The notes under the pieces are model-generated. The model was not told where the DNA came from and ran no database searches. It saw nothing but the letters and a program-made list of their open reading frames with translations. The translations under genes and the position numbers were made by a program. A stretch of DNA of 31,917 bases, from NCBI GenBank assembly GCA_041591895.1, contig JBFHRE010000013.1, positions 1 through 31,917 on the forward strand, in the 5' to 3' direction. How positions within the stretch are numbered: the first letter of the stretch is position 1; each line of letters opens with the position of its first letter. This DNA comes from JBFHRE01 sp041591895. Lineage in GTDB: Bacteria > Actinomycetota > Acidimicrobiia > Spongiisociales > ZC4RG35. Below, in pieces: positions 14,820-23,387 of this stretch.

Positions 14820-15635
14820 ATGAAGCGTTTGGCATCGCGCTCGAAACTCATGTTCGTCGCCGTCGTCACCACCACACTCTCGTGGGGTGCCGCCCCGGCC
14901 TTCGCCTGTAACGCCGGCCCGACGGCCGCCCCCACCGCGGCCGTCTCCAACCTCGAGGAGGACGCAACCCAGTGGGGCACCTGGTGCGGTGGCAGCGCTC
15001 CCACGGTCGCCGTGAGCGCATCGGCTCAACAACTCCTGATCGACTTCCAACACTCCGGCGGAGCGGCGACCGAATTCACCCACGTGTACCGCAACCTGCT
15101 GCCGGACCTCACCGCCGACACGTTCAGGATGACGCTGGACTTCAACTACCAGCCGAAGGCCGGTGTCGCCCGCGCCGAGGCGGTTCAGTTCAGCATGAAC
15201 TCGTGGCGCAACGGCCTCAGGTACGAGTGGGCCGTGGAGTGGCTTGCGGTCGGCAGCTCCAACACGTGGCGATTCTGGGACGGGCACCGGTTCGTGGATC
15301 TCGGTGTGAGCCGGGACCTGACACCGGGCGCATGGCATCGGATCGAACTGGCCGGCACCATCACCACCGGCGGCAATGTTCTGTACAAGTCCTTCCGTGT
15401 GGACGGGCACACCACCCAGGTCCGGCTTCAGGCGGCCCCGATCCCGTATCCCGACTGGCCCGATCAACTCGCCGTGGCGACGACCATGGTCGGACCGTCA
15501 TCGAGCAGCTTCCAGATGTATCTCGACAACGTGACCTTCGATCGCACGACGATGGGTAACGCCTCGGTCGACGCGCTGGCCAACGGCACCACCAACGGTC
15601 AGAGCAGCACCGCCAAGGCGAAGAAGAGCAAGTAA
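14820..15635 (+). CDS. Secreted protein of unknown function with predicted beta-sandwich
   Basis: This 271-residue protein has a clear signal peptide: MKRLASRSK, a hydrophobic core, and AFA before Cys30. Signal peptidase I cleavage would leave Cys30 at the mature N-terminus, and no lipobox is present. The mature part is rich in beta-prone segments and Trp/Tyr (EFTHVYRNLL, TFRMTLDFNY, YEWAVEWLAVG, TWRFWDGHRF, AWHRIELAG, FQMYLDNVTF), which resembles jelly-roll lectin or LamG-like folds. Cys30 and Cys56 may form a disulfide. The C-terminus is Thr/Asn/Ser-rich and ends AKAKKSK. No catalytic motif was recognised. A hairpin at 15647-15673 follows. I do not recognise the family. Confidence 0.8.
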   Translation: MKRLASRSKLMFVAVVTTTLSWGAAPAFACNAGPTAAPTAAVSNLEEDATQWGTWCGGSAPTVAVSASAQQLLIDFQHSGGAATEFTHVYRNLLPDLTADTFRMTLDFNYQPKAGVARAEAVQFSMNSWRNGLRYEWAVEWLAVGSSNTWRFWDGHRFVDLGVSRDLTPGAWHRIELAGTITTGGNVLYKSFRVDGHTTQVRLQAAPIPYPDWPDQLAVATTMVGPSSSSFQMYLDNVTFDRTTMGNASVDALANGTTNGQSSTAKAKKSK

Positions 15636-15641
15636 TCCCAA

Positions 15642-15647
15642 TAGGAT
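15642..15647 (+). promoter_or_regulatory. Possible -10 box of the STAS-phosphatase pair
   Basis: TAGGAT lies 39 bases before the ATG at 15687. It would give a leader of about 33 bases that carries GTGAGG as ribosome site five bases before the ATG. No -35 box is visible, and the box touches the start of the stem-loop at 15647-15673. Confidence 0.28.
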
Positions 15648-15673
15648 CTGGCCGCCCGATCGAACCGGCCAGA
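15647..15673 (+). terminator. Stem-loop between secreted-protein gene and STAS gene
   Basis: TCTGGCCG (15647-15654) and CGGCCAGA (15666-15673) form a perfect 8-bp stem with an 11-base loop. It starts 11 bases after the secreted-protein stop codon. There is no T-tract, so it may be a weak terminator, an RNA-stability hairpin, or part of the STAS gene leader. Confidence 0.4.
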
Positions 15674-15686
15674 CCCGTGAGGCGAC

Positions 15687-15983
15687 ATGCACCTCCTCGA
15701 ACGACCCGAGCTCAACCAGCTCCAACTCAACGGCCGATTCGACGCGTTCGCCGCGCCGGCGGTGTCCGAGGCTCTCAGCCGGATGTCCGTACCGGGGACG
15801 TCCCTCGTGGTGGAGATGTCCTCCGTTGAGTTCATCGACTCCACGGGGCTGGCGACCCTCGTTCAGGCCCTGAAGAACCAGCAGGCGACTCAGGGCGACC
15901 TCGTGCTTCGATCGCCGACCGACGCCGTGCGGGCCATTCTCGAGCTGACTCGTCTCGATCGAGCGTTTGCAATCGAACCGTGA
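15687..15983 (+). CDS. STAS-domain anti-sigma factor antagonist (RsbV/SpoIIAA type)
   Basis: This 98-residue protein is a single STAS domain. FIDSTGLATL at residues 49-58 carries the conserved phosphorylation site Ser52 preceded by Asp51. In partner switching the unphosphorylated form captures an anti-sigma kinase and frees the sigma factor; the kinase inactivates it by phosphorylating the serine, and a PP2C phosphatase reverses this. The next gene encodes both such activities in one protein and overlaps as GTGA, so they very probably act together. A GTGAGG ribosome site precedes the ATG. Confidence 0.93.
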   Translation: MHLLERPELNQLQLNGRFDAFAAPAVSEALSRMSVPGTSLVVEMSSVEFIDSTGLATLVQALKNQQATQGDLVLRSPTDAVRAILELTRLDRAFAIEP

Positions 15984-17689
15984 GCTCCCCGACCGCCCTC
16001 GAGCGGGTGGTTCTGCGGGCGGCCGAACGACTGGTCGAGAGAGGTGCCACCTTCGCTCTCGTCAGGCTCGGCCCGGTGGAATGTGTGGCGGGGTCGCCAG
16101 AACCTGACCGAACGACGCTCGAGGAGGCCGGGGTCTTCGTCGAGTGGTGTGGGCCGCTTCAGAAGGCCGACCTGGAGCGAGAGGTCGACACCATCCGAGC
16201 GGTGGTCGATGGACAGAGGCGACTCGAGTTCCAGAGGTCGCTCCTCGAACGGCTGGCGGAGATCACGTCGATGCCTCCGGGGCTGGACGCCACCGAAGCC
16301 ATCCAGGCCATCGCCGACCGCGCTCGAACCGGACTCGGCGTGCACCGGGTCACGCTCGAAGTTCGAACCACCGAGGCCATCCACAAGGCGGAGTCGGGCA
16401 GGGGAACGAACGAGGCAGAGCGACTGGTGACGCTCCCGACCAGAACCGCCCATTCGACCATCACGATTCCTGCAATCCTCGACGACGACCTGGTCGACGT
16501 GCTTCAGGTGGTTGCCTCGCACCTCGCAACCGCAGTCGACAATGCACTCGCCCACGAACAATCTCTCCACCAGGCCCGGATCGAAGAGGAATACGAGATC
16601 GCCTCCCGGGTCCAACAGGCGGTGCTCACCCGGCGGCCGATTCCGCAACTGATCGGTCTGGACATAGATGCCGTCAGCCGTCCGGCGAGAGTCGTCGGGG
16701 GAGATTTCTACGAGTTCCTCGCCCCGTCCGAACAGCGGTCCCTTGTCGTGCTCGGAGATGTCTCAGGTAAGGGACTGCCTGCGGCGATCCTGACCTCGCT
16801 CGCCTTGTCAACGATCTCCGCCAAGGCCGAGTTCCTCCCCGAGCCAACCCCCGCTCTCGTCCTCGCTCGAGCCGCGGAGGACCTGTACCAGCCATTCACA
16901 GACGTCGGGATGTTCACCACGGCGGTGGTGGCGGAGATCGACTGCCAGCGAATGGTGCTGGCAGACGCCGGCCACGGCCTCGTGATCCGTCGCCGATGGG
17001 GTCTCGGGCCCGACCTCATCAGGGCGACCGATCCCCCGATCGGAGTATTGCGCGAGACTTCGGGCACGGTCACGAGCTTCGACCTTGATCCCGGCGATCT
17101 GGTCATCATCGTTTCCGACGGAATCACGGATCAGCGGGACCCTAGAGGATCCCATTTCGGCCTCGATCGGCTGCTCGCACTGGTCGCCGGTGGGGAGGGA
17201 CCGCTCGCCACCGACTGGGTCAACCGGGTTCTGGCCGCGGTTGACGCCCATGCGAGCGGTCGCGAACCAGACGACGACCAAACGGTCATGGCGGTCGTGG
17301 CAACCGACCACGACGTGACGCGTCTCGATCTCGATGCGGATCTCGAGGCCCTGCGACTGATCCCCGCCTGGCTGACGGAGCGGCTTCCGGACACGGAACT
17401 GCGGACGAGAGTCGAACTCGCAGTGCACGAGTTGTGCGTCAACGCCGTCACCCACGGGCAGGCCTCCGGCCTTCTCACAGTCGGGTTCTGGCAACGCCCT
17501 GGGCACGTCGGGGTCGAGATCTCTTACGACGGCCCCCCGTTCGACCCTTCGAACCCCAGCGAGATCCCACTCGAACCCACCGTCCACGGATATGGATTGG
17601 GACTGGTCCATTCCCTGGCCGACGAGGTGGTTCACCGTCGTCGACGTCTCAACCACACACGGCTCCGATTCGAGCGACTACAGCCCTGA
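15980..17689 (+). CDS. SpoIIE-type PP2C phosphatase fused to an anti-sigma-type histidine kinase-like ATPase
   Basis: This 569-residue cytoplasmic protein has a GAF-like sensor (about 80-195, incomplete by eye), a PP2C phosphatase domain (about 205-440) and an RsbW-type ATPase domain (about 450-565). Phosphatase metal ligands are present: Asp242 (GGDFYE), Asp260 (GDVSGKG), Asp380 (SDGITD) and Asp432 (DDDQT). The ATPase has its N-box Glu484/Asn488 (HELCVNAVTHG), Asp517 (YDGPPFDPSN) and the GYGLGL glycine loop (537-542). Thus both opposing activities on a STAS protein sit in one chain. No transmembrane segment is seen. The GTG start overlaps the STAS stop. The controlled sigma factor is not in this window. 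Confidence 0.93.
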   Translation: MSSPTALERVVLRAAERLVERGATFALVRLGPVECVAGSPEPDRTTLEEAGVFVEWCGPLQKADLEREVDTIRAVVDGQRRLEFQRSLLERLAEITSMPPGLDATEAIQAIADRARTGLGVHRVTLEVRTTEAIHKAESGRGTNEAERLVTLPTRTAHSTITIPAILDDDLVDVLQVVASHLATAVDNALAHEQSLHQARIEEEYEIASRVQQAVLTRRPIPQLIGLDIDAVSRPARVVGGDFYEFLAPSEQRSLVVLGDVSGKGLPAAILTSLALSTISAKAEFLPEPTPALVLARAAEDLYQPFTDVGMFTTAVVAEIDCQRMVLADAGHGLVIRRRWGLGPDLIRATDPPIGVLRETSGTVTSFDLDPGDLVIIVSDGITDQRDPRGSHFGLDRLLALVAGGEGPLATDWVNRVLAAVDAHASGREPDDDQTVMAVVATDHDVTRLDLDADLEALRLIPAWLTERLPDTELRTRVELAVHELCVNAVTHGQASGLLTVGFWQRPGHVGVEISYDGPPFDPSNPSEIPLEPTVHGYGLGLVHSLADEVVHRRRRLNHTRLRFERLQP

Positions 17690-17706
17690 CTCCGGGCGCA
17701 GGTGAA

Positions 17707-18855
17707 TCAGCGAACGATCTCCTCCGCGAGATCGATGAGCCGGCGGGCGACCTCCGACATCGGGACCTCTCCCGCCGCCGCCCGGTTGGCAGCCACGATC
17801 TCGTCCCGCCGCTGCGGGTCTTTCAGCAGACGGGTGACAGCTTCCGCCAGGCTTTCGGGGTCGTCCGCTTCGAACTGTTCGGCGTCGAACCCCTGCTCGT
17901 GCATCAGGTCGAGGAAGTCCCCGATCGCCGGCATCAACACCGGCCGGCCGAACCCGGCCGCCTGGTGCAGGACCCCGGAGGCCCCGGTGGTCGAGGTGTA
18001 GGGCATCACGACCGCCCAGGCCGAACCGAAGACGTCGGGGAGATGCTCCTCCTCGACATACCCGGTGAAGGTCAGCCCTTCGAGATCGCGATAGCGCTGC
18101 GCTACCGAGGCCAGGTACCCGGGCGAGTTGGGGTTGTCGGTCCCTGCCACCACCACCTCGGCCGGTATCCCACGCTCGATCAGCAGCCGGGCGGCGTCCA
18201 GCAACACCTCCACCCTCTTGTATGTGCCGAACTTGCCGAACGCCAGCAGACGGATCTCCTCCGGCGGCGGAGACGGGGCCGAGTCGTCCGGGAATCCACC
18301 ATGGGGAACGTGGCGGACGTTCCGGGCCCGGTAGCGACGGCCGAGGTGCTCGACATATCGAGGCACGGTGACCGTCACCCGGTTGGCCCGCAACAGCATC
18401 CACGTCATCAGGCGGGAGCCGAACCGGTACAGGGTTCGCCAGATCGGACCGCCTCCGAACCCGACCTGGGCCGGATCGATCTGATCCGCGAGGTTGTGCA
18501 GTACGACGATGGTCGGGAATCCGAGAACCCGGCACAGCCACGGAGTCAGCAGGCCGAGCACGGCCGCCGGCACCCTGGAACCGAACGTGGCGTTCTGAAG
18601 ACTGAAGATCACGACATCCGGCCGGTGGGCGGCCACCGCCCGAACGATCGCTACCGGAGTCGTCATCCGATCGAGGTCCCATACGGGCAGGATCCCGGGC
18701 GCATATGTCTCGTCAGCGACCCGATTCGAGAAAACACTCAGGGTCTCCACCCTGGGATCTGCGCCCAGGGCCTTGGCCAGGTAGAAGCCATATTCCGTCA
18801 GGCTCGCCCGGCTCGGTGGATGGGCCGACACCAGTACAACGCTCAGCTCAGCCAT
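17707..18855 (-). CDS. GT4-type glycosyltransferase
   Basis: This 382-residue GT-B fold enzyme probably transfers a sugar from a nucleotide donor in the cytoplasm. The N-terminal acceptor domain starts SVVLVSAHPPSRASLTEYG. The donor domain has FGKFGTYKR (206-214) with donor-phosphate-binding Lys/Arg, and PYTSTTGASGVLHQA (285-299), the conserved GT4 donor-sugar segment. The sugar and acceptor are unknown. It is the last gene of a five-gene overlapping operon, its ATG overlapping the previous stop by eight bases. The gene converges on the phosphatase/kinase gene, 17 bases away. Confidence 0.9.
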   Translation of the reverse strand: MAELSVVLVSAHPPSRASLTEYGFYLAKALGADPRVETLSVFSNRVADETYAPGILPVWDLDRMTTPVAIVRAVAAHRPDVVIFSLQNATFGSRVPAAVLGLLTPWLCRVLGFPTIVVLHNLADQIDPAQVGFGGGPIWRTLYRFGSRLMTWMLLRANRVTVTVPRYVEHLGRRYRARNVRHVPHGGFPDDSAPSPPPEEIRLLAFGKFGTYKRVEVLLDAARLLIERGIPAEVVVAGTDNPNSPGYLASVAQRYRDLEGLTFTGYVEEEHLPDVFGSAWAVVMPYTSTTGASGVLHQAAGFGRPVLMPAIGDFLDLMHEQGFDAEQFEADDPESLAEAVTRLLKDPQRRDEIVAANRAAAGEVPMSEVARRLIDLAEEIVR

Positions 18856-19417
18856 CGGCGACCGCCGCCCTGGAGAGGGAGTGAATCATCCAGCGCCCTC
18901 GCTCGATCACCATCACGACGTGATATGTCTCGGTCGTATCCAGCGTGATGTCTCGGACCCGGCGCTCCACGGGTAGATCCCGGTCGGTGAACTGGATCAA
19001 CCACTCCTCCGGGTGGAGATAACCCGGAGAGAGCTGGTGGAATCCGGTCTCGATGAACACTTCGCCACCCGTCCCGAGCTCCCCCCGCACCATCGCCAAC
19101 GCCGGACCGGTGAAGAAGCGATCGAGACGGTCGTGTTCTCCGGTCGCGTGGGCCCGCACCAACTCCGTCCAAGCCTCTTGATAAGCAACCGCAACGCGCT
19201 CCCGGACCAGCTCCGACATCGGTCCTGGGTCCTGCCACTCGACAGCCGGAAACGCGAGGGTCTCCGGAAGACCCAGATCTGACGAGGCTTCCAGACCGAC
19301 AGCCGAGCCGGCTCCGAACACGAGGCCCCCGATCCGGATCGTCCCGAAAACGAGGCCCCCGGCGACCAAGGTCAGCACGAGCAGCGCAATCACCTGCCGG
19401 AGCTTCACATACCTCAT
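18848..19417 (-). CDS. Small membrane-anchored protein with NTF2-like/IMS-like extracytoplasmic domain
   Basis: This 189-residue protein has a short basic start (MRYVKLRQ), one hydrophobic segment (about 9-36) and a soluble domain (about 65-187) with RERVAVAYQEAWTELVRAHATGEHDRLDRFFTGPAL, an alpha-plus-beta pattern typical of NTF2-like or ARC6 IMS-like domains, ending TYHVVMVIERGRWMIHSL. No catalytic residues are evident. It overlaps the Ig-like gene as ATGA and the GT4 gene by eight bases. A loosely similar domain occurs inside the GT-C-like protein two genes upstream, suggesting that it helps that enzyme. The fold call is by eye. Confidence 0.78.
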   Translation of the reverse strand: MRYVKLRQVIALLVLTLVAGGLVFGTIRIGGLVFGAGSAVGLEASSDLGLPETLAFPAVEWQDPGPMSELVRERVAVAYQEAWTELVRAHATGEHDRLDRFFTGPALAMVRGELGTGGEVFIETGFHQLSPGYLHPEEWLIQFTDRDLPVERRVRDITLDTTETYHVVMVIERGRWMIHSLSRAAVADG

Positions 19418-20343
19418 CCGGCCACCTCGAAGTCGAGAACCAGCGGCAGCGAGGAAACCCCGGACAGCCGGGCAACGTACACCCTGCGGCCGGGAGCAGA
19501 CGGCGCCTTGATCTCCACCGTTATCCGCCCGGCAACCACCCTGGCAGGCACCAGTTCCGAGCTCGAGTCCGGATTGGTGACCACCACGACCCCGGCGGTG
19601 CCGTCCCGGATCACGTTCCCCAGACCGTCCACGAGCGGCTCGGTGGAGATCACCAGCCGAGAGCGGCCGTCGGCAGGCGGCACGGCTCCCCGCGGCGACA
19701 GCGCGAACGGAGCCGGCCGGGCGGGGAGGATCTCGACTCGGGCCGACGCAGTCGTGGTGCCGGCGCCGGCCCAAGCTTCGGCGATTCCGTCCGCCACCCC
19801 CACCTCGAACGTCCCCACTGCCAACCCAACGGCGGTCGATACCTCCAGGTGTCTCCGGCCGCCATCGGGGTATTCGAGCCACAGGTCCACGCCAAGGCCA
19901 TCTTCCGCCGGGTTTCCGTACCGGTCACCGACGAATGCCACGACCGTGACCGGTCGGCCGCTCCCAACGAAGACCCGCTCCGGCGCAGCGGTGGCGCTCG
20001 ACACGACCGGGTCGGGGTCGGGCACCACCTCGACGTTGGCTGACCTGTGAAGGGCCCCCGAGATCAGCGTCACGGTCGTTACACCCGCCACCTCCGGCTG
20101 CCACAGAAACGAGCCCGCCCCGTTCACCGTCTCGACCGGTCGCACGCTCGTGCCATAGGAAGACGTGATCGTCACGATTGCTTCGTCTCCGGCGCCGTTG
20201 ACCTCGACCTGTACCGAGTCACCCGCTACAACTCGCTCCGGAACCTCGAGCCCCAGCGATGCCTGGGCAAGAGACGCCTGGCCGAACCCTCCCACGACCA
20301 GAATGGACACAAGAGCCACAACGGTGCGAAGACGACGGCTCAC
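19414..20343 (-). CDS. Secreted protein with Ig-like domains
   Basis: This 309-residue protein has a signal peptide (VSRRLRTVVALVSILVVGG, likely cleaved after QASLAQA) and then about three beta-rich repeats: LGLEVPERVVAGDSVQVEVNG at 34 onwards, SSATAAPERVFVGSGRPVTVVAFVGDRYGNPAEDG, and a C-terminal one around LVDGLGNVIRDG. The phrase D-R/L-G-N-P/V in each resembles invasin/Big-type Ig-like domains. No catalytic motif and no second membrane segment. I chose the GTG at 20343 because it forms a GTGA overlap with the upstream stop; an ATG at 20358 is an alternative. It may be a scaffold or a glycosylation target. Confidence 0.82.
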   Translation of the reverse strand: MSRRLRTVVALVSILVVGGFGQASLAQASLGLEVPERVVAGDSVQVEVNGAGDEAIVTITSSYGTSVRPVETVNGAGSFLWQPEVAGVTTVTLISGALHRSANVEVVPDPDPVVSSATAAPERVFVGSGRPVTVVAFVGDRYGNPAEDGLGVDLWLEYPDGGRRHLEVSTAVGLAVGTFEVGVADGIAEAWAGAGTTTASARVEILPARPAPFALSPRGAVPPADGRSRLVISTEPLVDGLGNVIRDGTAGVVVVTNPDSSSELVPARVVAGRITVEIKAPSAPGRRVYVARLSGVSSLPLVLDFEVAG

Positions 20344-23300
20344 GACGGCTGCTCCCATCCCGAACCGATCAGCACCACGTGTCGCCCTCCGACATTCACC
20401 ACCACCAGGTCTCCCCCGGCCTGGATCTCTAATTCGGGAGTTGCCCCGGAGCGCACCACCGGAATGTCGAGGTCGCGGGGCCGGTCGGGCTCGGAGAGCT
20501 CGAACGCGATCCGCCCTGCCGGAGGGAGACCGCCATCGAGATAGACCCGGTCTACCCAGACGGGTAGGTCCCCATCCATCCAAGCGACGAGTAGGGACGG
20601 GACCACGATCGGGACCCGGCCGGAGTTGGTCAGGAGGCCCCCCACGCCGTCTGGACTCCCGGCCACACCCTCCACGACCACCGGCCTCCGCAGGTTCCGG
20701 TCCGTGACGACGGAGCGGACGACGAGATCGATCCGGCCGATCTCGAACTCGGCGAGGTCGACCTCCCCCACTCTCCCTGCGACGCCCTCGAAGGTGAGCC
20801 GGAATGGCGTGGCCTCACCGGGCAGCAGTTGATGGGTCATGGCGTCGCCCACGGCATGTTCGGCGAGCGGCGTCCCCAACCGGTCTCGGACGATCGCCGA
20901 CACCGTGACGTCGGCCGGGACTCCCGCCCCGTTCACCAAAGCCCCGATCACGTGGACGAGTCCATCCCGTTCCACGGCCTGAGCGGAAAGCAACTGGATC
21001 GTGGGGGCTTGCGCCTCCGGGCGGAGCCGATCGGTGACATCGGGGTCCTCCGGCAGCAACACCCACGGGTTGGATTCGACCGCCTGACTTCCCAGGTCCG
21101 CCGGCAGCGGCATGGCGACCCGTTCGGGCCGGCGGACCAGCCATCGATCGCCTGCATCGACGACGGGAACCTCGAATACCGCGGTTCGCTCTCCGAATGG
21201 ATCGACCACACGAGCAGTCACGGCCACCACGCCGGACCCCATCTCAGAATCCAGTTCCCCGATTCGGGCATAGGACCGGTTCAGTCCCAATTCGATGCTT
21301 CGATCCGAGAGATACTCCTCGAACTCCAGGCCGGGTTCGACGAGGGCGTGAGCATCCTCGAACCGGCCTTCGACGACAGCCGCCACATACCGCTCAGCCA
21401 GCCGCTCGGGACCTCGGTCGAACAGATCCACGAAGGCTGGACCGGTGAGCGCCGCCAGCAAGGCGAGTCCGGCGGAGCCCGACAGCGCCAACCACCAGAA
21501 ATGGGGCCGGTCCACCCGGTCGGTCGTAGACGCCGCAGGTCCGTCCTCCGCGGCCGGCTCGCGGCGATCGGAGTCGGTCAGCATCCTCAAGAGAAGCGTG
21601 TCTGCGAGGGTCGATCTGCGGACGTGTCGGGCCCGCCAGCGGGCGGTGCCGAGGGCGGCGAGTCCCGACAGGAGGGCCAGCGGCGGGACCAGCCCCCACC
21701 AGAGATCCTGCCAGCTCCGCTCTGCCGGGGTCGGTGGAGTAGGCAGCGGAACACCAGCACGCTCCCATACGTGAACCCCGTTCCGCAGCGCCGCGACCCT
21801 CGACCATCCCGTGAAGTGAAGGACGGGGTCGTAGAAGTCGTCGTTGGAGAAGACGAACTTCAGACCGAAGTCGTCCGGATCCGACAGGACCTGGCGAAGC
21901 GAGTCCATCCCGGCCTGCCCAGAGAACTTCGCTCCGTCGAGTCGCTCGATCGGTGTCGAGGTCAGCACCGGCAGTCTGCGGGCGCTGTGATAGTTGCCCT
22001 CCACGTTCGCGGCCGGCGTCGCCGCACCGAGACCGGCGAGCTGATCCCCAAACCCGAGCGTGATGTACCGCCACTGCCAGTGACGGTCCTTGGCGAGGAA
22101 CTCCACCACCGGCAGCGGATCGAGTTCATCGGGTTGGAGGCGCCAGAGTTGAGGCAGATTCACCACGACGAACGCCGGGATCACGAGCACCGCCACCACC
22201 GCCGACCGAAGGGCCTTCGTGCCACGCGTGCCCACCCTCCCCCGCCCGAGACCGTGGTCCCAGATCCGCCGGAAGAGATCACCGAGGAGAGGAGACGCCA
22301 CCATCACAGCCCAGAAGGTGAACCGGTCGAGAGCGAGGATGTCGAACGCACTCCCGAGGGCGGCTCGGGCCACCGGGGTCGTTCCCCCCAGGCCGAGTAG
22401 GGTCAGAAAACCGGATGACAGGGCCAGCGGCCAGAGTCCGGATCGCGCCCCGCGGGCGATCACGTAGAGCCAGGCGAGAAGCGCGCCACCCCACGGGACC
22501 AGGAAGAACATCCAGGCCGACGGGACCACCTCGAGGAAGTCGTCGCGGCTTCCGTGTGGGATCGGCACCTGGCGGATCGGATCGGTCGTGCTCCAGATCC
22601 AGTACGGGAGCAGGACCAATCCGATGATCAGAAACGAGACGACGGCCAGCAGTGCCCCGCGTCCCACGACGACCAACGGCTTGCGATCACCGGACCTCAC
22701 GGATTCGATCAAGACCATCAGCCCGAGCGCACCCAGAACGAAGGCTGCACCGAAGATGATCGTGACGTGATGAACCGCGGCGGCCGCTCCGACCAGCAAC
22801 AACGACTGTCCGAGCGCCCTGATGTCGCCGCTCCGCAACCAGCTCACCACCGGGGCGGCGGCATGAAGGAGGAGCGCCATCGCCAGCACCGTGGGTAGCT
22901 GACCGAACACATGCACCGTCTGGGCCAGGGCAGTCGAAAGCGCCACCCCAACCGCGGCAAAGCCGGCGCTCCGTGGGCCCACCCACATTGCAGCAAACCG
23001 GTAGACGCCGGCGACGAGCAGCAGAATCGAGGCCAGCTGAACCAGGATGAAAGCGGCTTCGAGACCTACCGCCCATCCGACCCCGGCTACGGCCTGGTGA
23101 GCGGCCGGCGGGTAGCTGGCAACGGAGAACCCGGTGTACCAGCGAGGCTCGAAGAGATCGAACCACGAGCGCTGGTAGTGGTCCGCGAAGAAGATGTGCA
23201 CCCAGGCGTCGTATGTCTGCCGCCACGAGCCCGCAAACAGGAGTCCGCCATGAAACACACTGGCGAGAACGAGCGCCAGGGTGAGCGGCCCACGACCGGA

Positions 23301-23387
23301 GTGGTCCCCCGGGTCCCGGCGACCGTTCTCTCCGACGATCAGGCCAGTTTGGACAGGGGCTGGGGAGTCGAGGTCAACGGGGGACAT
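20340..23387 (-). CDS. Giant GT-C-like membrane protein with extracytoplasmic NTF2-like and Ig-like region
   Basis: This 1015-residue protein has about ten hydrophobic segments in residues 34-411, an extracytoplasmic loop, two more segments (about 563-580 and 629-652), and a soluble tail (657-1015). Early motifs YDAWVH (Asp60, His64), PRWYTGFSVASYPP (81-94) resemble the PTPS-related (PF10131) membrane family and GT-C glycosyltransferases, where an early acidic residue is catalytic. The tail holds an NTF2-like stretch (657-760, RLAERYVAAVVEGRFEDAHALV) and beta-rich FxLYD/Ig-like stretches (about 795-890, 900-1000). Its coding start overlaps the GT2 gene by 49 bases; no better start is visible. 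Probable role: transfer of lipid-linked sugar outside the membrane. Confidence 0.85.
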   Translation of the reverse strand: MSPVDLDSPAPVQTGLIVGENGRRDPGDHSGRGPLTLALVLASVFHGGLLFAGSWRQTYDAWVHIFFADHYQRSWFDLFEPRWYTGFSVASYPPAAHQAVAGVGWAVGLEAAFILVQLASILLLVAGVYRFAAMWVGPRSAGFAAVGVALSTALAQTVHVFGQLPTVLAMALLLHAAAPVVSWLRSGDIRALGQSLLLVGAAAAVHHVTIIFGAAFVLGALGLMVLIESVRSGDRKPLVVVGRGALLAVVSFLIIGLVLLPYWIWSTTDPIRQVPIPHGSRDDFLEVVPSAWMFFLVPWGGALLAWLYVIARGARSGLWPLALSSGFLTLLGLGGTTPVARAALGSAFDILALDRFTFWAVMVASPLLGDLFRRIWDHGLGRGRVGTRGTKALRSAVVAVLVIPAFVVVNLPQLWRLQPDELDPLPVVEFLAKDRHWQWRYITLGFGDQLAGLGAATPAANVEGNYHSARRLPVLTSTPIERLDGAKFSGQAGMDSLRQVLSDPDDFGLKFVFSNDDFYDPVLHFTGWSRVAALRNGVHVWERAGVPLPTPPTPAERSWQDLWWGLVPPLALLSGLAALGTARWRARHVRRSTLADTLLLRMLTDSDRREPAAEDGPAASTTDRVDRPHFWWLALSGSAGLALLAALTGPAFVDLFDRGPERLAERYVAAVVEGRFEDAHALVEPGLEFEEYLSDRSIELGLNRSYARIGELDSEMGSGVVAVTARVVDPFGERTAVFEVPVVDAGDRWLVRRPERVAMPLPADLGSQAVESNPWVLLPEDPDVTDRLRPEAQAPTIQLLSAQAVERDGLVHVIGALVNGAGVPADVTVSAIVRDRLGTPLAEHAVGDAMTHQLLPGEATPFRLTFEGVAGRVGEVDLAEFEIGRIDLVVRSVVTDRNLRRPVVVEGVAGSPDGVGGLLTNSGRVPIVVPSLLVAWMDGDLPVWVDRVYLDGGLPPAGRIAFELSEPDRPRDLDIPVVRSGATPELEIQAGGDLVVVNVGGRHVVLIGSGWEQPS

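Noticed and set aside
20829..22400. Long plus-strand open frame of 523 codons
   Set aside because: It is antisense to the GT-C-like membrane protein, has a low-complexity Arg/Pro/Gly-rich translation and no motif; a shadow frame from high GC.
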